Positions 60,431-64,000 of a DNA stretch of 64,000 nt are shown here, one piece after another. The first letter of the stretch is position 1; each line of letters starts with the position of its first letter. The notes below the pieces were generated by a model that searched no databases, was not told where the DNA came from, and saw only the letters and a program-made list of their open reading frames with translations. The DNA lies in assembly GCF_004337985.1 (NCBI RefSeq), contig NC_043742.1, positions 4,701,259-4,765,258 of the forward strand. Reading direction: 5' to 3'. The stretch comes from Pyricularia pennisetigena. Its lineage: Eukaryota; Ascomycota; Sordariomycetes; Magnaporthales; Pyriculariaceae. The translations under genes and the position numbers were made by a program.

Positions 60431-63400
60431 CTCCTTCCCTAGATTTGAATATTCAGGTCTACCTAATTCTAGGTCCAGAAATAGTTCTAGTTCTAGGCGT
60501 ATTAGATCAAGTCAACAATAGCAGCTAATGCAGTAACACCATTAATTCCATGCTCTCTCCTCTGCTCGATCCATCTTGTGTTTGAGAGATCACCACCACC
60601 GCCGCCACCACCAAGTATTCCTGCAAAAGTACCCTGGTCGACCAAACACGTTTTACGATTTAGCTTTGCGTTGGTATGCTGGAACTAATAATGACTTCTG
60701 TAGCGTCGTCTCCCCACACGACCAGTTTTCTTGCTTTGTGCTTGCATCATCAATGGCACACCCCCCCATGAACCAAAGAAATAACAAGAATCCTTGATGG
60801 AAATGGTTTGGGTTCCAACATTTGGTAACGAGGACGTTGGGGGGAGGCTCGGCATCGCCAGCCCGGGAAAAACCTGGTCCCCCCCTACTCCTTCTCCATT
60901 GTCTTCCCCCCTTTACGCGAAGTTCCGGGGGAGCCTCGTGGTCAAGTGCAAAACACTCCACGGAGAAGAGCTGGAGTCTCCAGGTTAGTAGGGCCGATTG
61001 CTCCTCACGATTTTTGAGTGATGCATAGACTGCATTGGCTTGAAGGGGTTGTTGGTGTGGGGCTCACGACTCGTTCGTCCTTTTTCGGCCACGTACGATC
61101 ACCTTGATTTGATTGGATGTTTGTAAATAGGTAAGAGCAAAGCAGAAAAAATCTTGTTTCCATCGCAGAGCTGAGAAATGAGATGGCATTTTGTTGTCCT
61201 CGTGACCACGGCAGCTCCGTCGCAGGGAGAAGGTTGATATTATGGTGGTATTAACCCAAACAACCCTGAGAAAAATGTACACACGAGAATAAAAAGGAAG
61301 AAGAAAAAAAAGTCTCTGCTTTAGTATGCACTAATTGCTAGCCTAGTTATTTAATTATTCACTTAGCATGTTCGTTCGTGAAGAATCTTTTTCCTTCCTC
61401 TGCCTGGGCACTGGAGCTTTACCGAGTATAGTACTTCGTGCCAAACAATCCAATCGATCCACTTAAAAGCTTGGGAGAAAACAATGCTGTAATGGTTGGT
61501 AATTGTAAAGCCGGGAAGAAACCACAGCAGCTTGGTAAAATAAAAATGCAGCACTGCACTGCCTGCCATTTCCTGCGGCCAGACCTCGAGCTCATGCACC
61601 TAAAGGGCCTTTACCCCACTCGCTAACATCGTGATCTGCACATTTTTCCCTTTTGCCCTGCGTGCATCGTGTTGATGCGTTCAACTATTCTACCTAGACA
61701 GACAGGCTGCTGTCGCCCTGTAGGATTGATTCTGACGGAGCAAGTCTTCCCCAGATTTCTTTTTTATTTTATCTATTTATTCATTTTGTGAAAGCCATGG
61801 GAGACGAATCCTTCTCTCGTCTCCAAGTCAAGTGCATTTTGTCACTGGGCTGGTTCTTTTAGGTAAGTAGTAATCCAAGTCCAGAGTTTGATGATGTCAC
61901 GCGTTCACGACCAATTGAAACGTGCATACATTCCTTACCTATAGTAGCAATAGTACGTACCATCAGTACTGCACCCTACCCTAGGTAATAGGAGTGGGTC
62001 ACCTGTGCGGCGACATTCTATGGACCGACATCTTGCCCCCCCGCGTGATGGGGTCGGCCCAGTCACCATGATTGGGTTGGGCCCGAAAGTTGTCTGTCTT
62101 ACTCCTGGTTGTTGAGAGAGTAAAAAAAAAAAATTCCATGGGCGCGGTTAATTGCCAATAAGATCGTTCTGCAAGGGTTCGCGGGTTTTATAAACAAGAT
62201 AAAAGAAAAAAGCAAAGGGAAAAAGATGAGGGGAAAAGAAAGAAAAGAAAACAAACAACATTAAACCCCGGGCCTCCGAACGGGAACATCGCAACAACTC
62301 TCCGTAAGCCGACGGCAAAAACAATGTTACTATGATAGACAGATCTCGGCGGAGTGGCGTGTCAAAACGGGCCGAGTCGCACGAGTCTTTTTGTCCCTTT
62401 GTTTGTTGCGCCTATTTGTTGGCCTCAATTTCGAGTACATAAAAATCGAACGTCGTCAAGCGGGCAAATGTCCTGCAGCCGCTCTCCCCCATCGTCCGGC
62501 CTTGCCGGCATCCTTGGATCCTTACCTGTCGTTGAAAGATCTGATATTTGAGAAATACCCCTGCAGTAACATACCGAGAATACGGCCGAGCCTCATCCAC
62601 CTGGCCCACTTTCCATGCCGAGGGCCAAGACTTTGGCGAAGGAGGCTGATTTGCAGACACAAGCTTTGCCATGCCCAAAGGAGGAGCTTGAGTCCATTGA
62701 GAGCCGGCGCCAAGTGTACTAGTGTAGTGATTAGCGTAGGTATACACTAATAGGGTAAGTAAGTTGTGCACCAACACACACATACATACAAGAAAAAAGA
62801 CAAAGAAAGCTGGGATTCCAAGACAAGCGCGAAAATGGGTACCGGAAGGCTCTCGGCAGATCCTCGTTTGGGATGATCAGGTCGGTCGAGCGATGGGGCA
62901 TAAAATGAAAAAATTACAAGAAGAAAAAGGAAAAAGAAGGGAAAAGAAAATACAACTCCACCCGCAAAAAAAAAATAGTGAGCCCACAAAGCCCACTTGA
63001 CTGCGCCAACCGACCCCTACCTATTGCTTGTCATTCGTTTAATTCGCAGTAGACGAATACAAAAAAGAAGCTAGCCCATGTAGGGATACATCGTGAAAGT
63101 GGGTGTCCCGACAACCGCCAAGACATTGGCCCTGGTAAAAAAAGTAGCACTGTAGGTATTTCGTCGTAAGCAGCAGAAAAGCAATCCGGTCACGGTTGGG
63201 TCTCGGCTTTGGTTGAGGACCCGTTGGCTGGCGACTCCCTCGCCTCCGACAGCCACGTTCCAGACTCGCGGAACATGCTAGCAAAAAGTGCGCAGTAGAC
63301 CAACACATGACCACGGGCAGACCGCGAGAACTTTTACGCGATCGTACAAGGGGGGCTAGGTGGCAGGGGGCAACCCCAAAGAAAAGAAAGCTGTAAAATC

Positions 63401-63721
63401 TAGCCGTATTTGTGGCGCAACCTCGGGCGCCCTTTGGCTGGATCCAAATCTGGGGTACCCGAGGTCTGGCTGCCCGTCCAGCGCCTCTGTTGCACTAATT
63501 AGCTCAACCGCAAAACTGTCCTTTGGCGCAAACTGCCATCCCTGGCTGGACCCTCGACACACTAACAGCCATCATCGGACTACTCAGCATTAAAGGAATG
63601 TCGTGGTTCGGTTAACACCCGCGTTCAGATAGCTTCACCGTACTTTTAGCTCGACATGAGGGACTTATCATTTGACTTCCAGCTCGATTTTCACGCCATG
63701 GCAAAAAGAATTTCCCTATAG

Positions 63722-63741
63722 TTTTTTTTTTTTTTTTTTTT
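63722..63741. repeat. poly(T) homopolymer, 20 nt
   Basis: Uninterrupted T-run about 150 nt beyond the stop of the hydrolase fragment, likely within or after its 3' UTR. Confidence 0.85.
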
Positions 63742-63887
63742 GTTGAGGGACCAATGTCTGAATTGGAAATAACAACCGAACGCTCTGGTATTCGTATATT
63801 CATCTGAGGGCCGAGTTCACGAAACAGCTGACTGCTAAAGTCGCTTCCCCCCAAGTAGCAGGCTTGCCAGCGGGCCAGACATGTTTC

Positions 63888-64000
63888 TCATACGAAGTTC
63901 TTGATACTAGCCCAGAACGCCGCTGCATCTTCAAACATGGGCAGGTGCCCCGTGTTGGGGACAATCCTAAGCTCTACACCTTCCTTTCCAACAAGGCCCT
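63888..64000 (-). CDS. C-terminal end of an alpha/beta hydrolase (partial)
   Basis: The last 36 codons of a minus-strand gene cut by the window edge; stop TGA at 63888-63890. The peptide ends VELRIVPNTGHLPMFEDAAAFWASIKNFV, matching the end of alpha/beta-hydrolase-fold enzymes, where the His of NTGHLP would be the catalytic-triad histidine and the FW..I.NF helix closes the fold. Substrate unknown. The N-terminal part, with nucleophile elbow and acid, lies outside the window. Confidence 0.7.
   Translation of the reverse strand, partial: GLVGKEGVELRIVPNTGHLPMFEDAAAFWASIKNFV

Larger units (their letters stand above)
59550..63887. other. 4.3-kb gene-free stretch
   Basis: The longest spacer in the window. 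It holds T28 at 60403-60430, T20 at 63722-63741, several A-runs (61302-61311, 62122-62132), a CCACC repeat near 60589-60612 and a CCTAGG at 61980-61985. No frame has a domain or consistent splice structure. The left end is the transporter promoter and the right end the 3' UTR of the hydrolase. Confidence 0.5.

Overview
The window is nuclear DNA from a filamentous ascomycete. Genes are split by short GT-AG introns (mostly 67-120 nt), proteins match fungal families, and wide gene-free spacers carry long A/T homopolymers. A Pot2-type transposon (1,858 bp, 43-bp inverted repeats, 535-codon ORF) and the general gene style suggest a Sordariomycete, plausibly Magnaporthales; the species cannot be fixed from sequence alone. 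Two assembly gaps are present (20949-21623 and 24301-24343).

Layout. 0-11 kb: a Mag1/AlkA-type DNA glycosylase (-), a GT62 mannosyltransferase of the Golgi mannan polymerase (+), and complex III subunit QCR7 (-). 12-20 kb: a mitochondrial NAD+ carrier (+), a 60-residue, four-exon putative membrane protein (-), and a 1,227-residue arginine-rich DUF3824-type protein (-). 22-32 kb: a proline-rich protein of unknown function (-), the choline-transporter-like protein PNS1 (+), a Nit2/omega-amidase-type nitrilase (+) and spermidine synthase SPE3 (-). 33-40 kb: inositol-3-phosphate synthase INO1 (-) and the complete Pot2-like DNA transposon. 42-52.5 kb: a paxillin-like LIM protein (+), a peroxisomal Pcs60-type acyl/oxalyl-CoA synthetase (-), a mitochondrial pyruvate/branched-chain dehydrogenase kinase (-) and a Pbi2-type I9 protease inhibitor (-). 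53-64 kb: the ribosome-assembly GTPase BMS1 (+), an MFS hexose transporter (-), a 4.3-kb gene-free stretch, and the 3' end of an alpha/beta hydrolase (-) cut by the window edge.

The genes are mostly housekeeping loci and do not form a recognisable biosynthetic or defence cluster. Four products have mitochondrial roles (QCR7, NAD+ carrier, PDK-like kinase, probably one nitrilase isoform), but they are scattered, so no co-regulation is claimed. I found no convincing novel multi-gene system. The most notable items are the apparently intact transposon, the unnamed small membrane protein, micro-exons in PCS60 and the protease inhibitor, long SPE3 introns, a paired E-box palindrome upstream of QCR7, and recurring intergenic palindromes. 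All splice sites were placed by eye from reading frame and family alignment knowledge; starts were set at real ATG codons.
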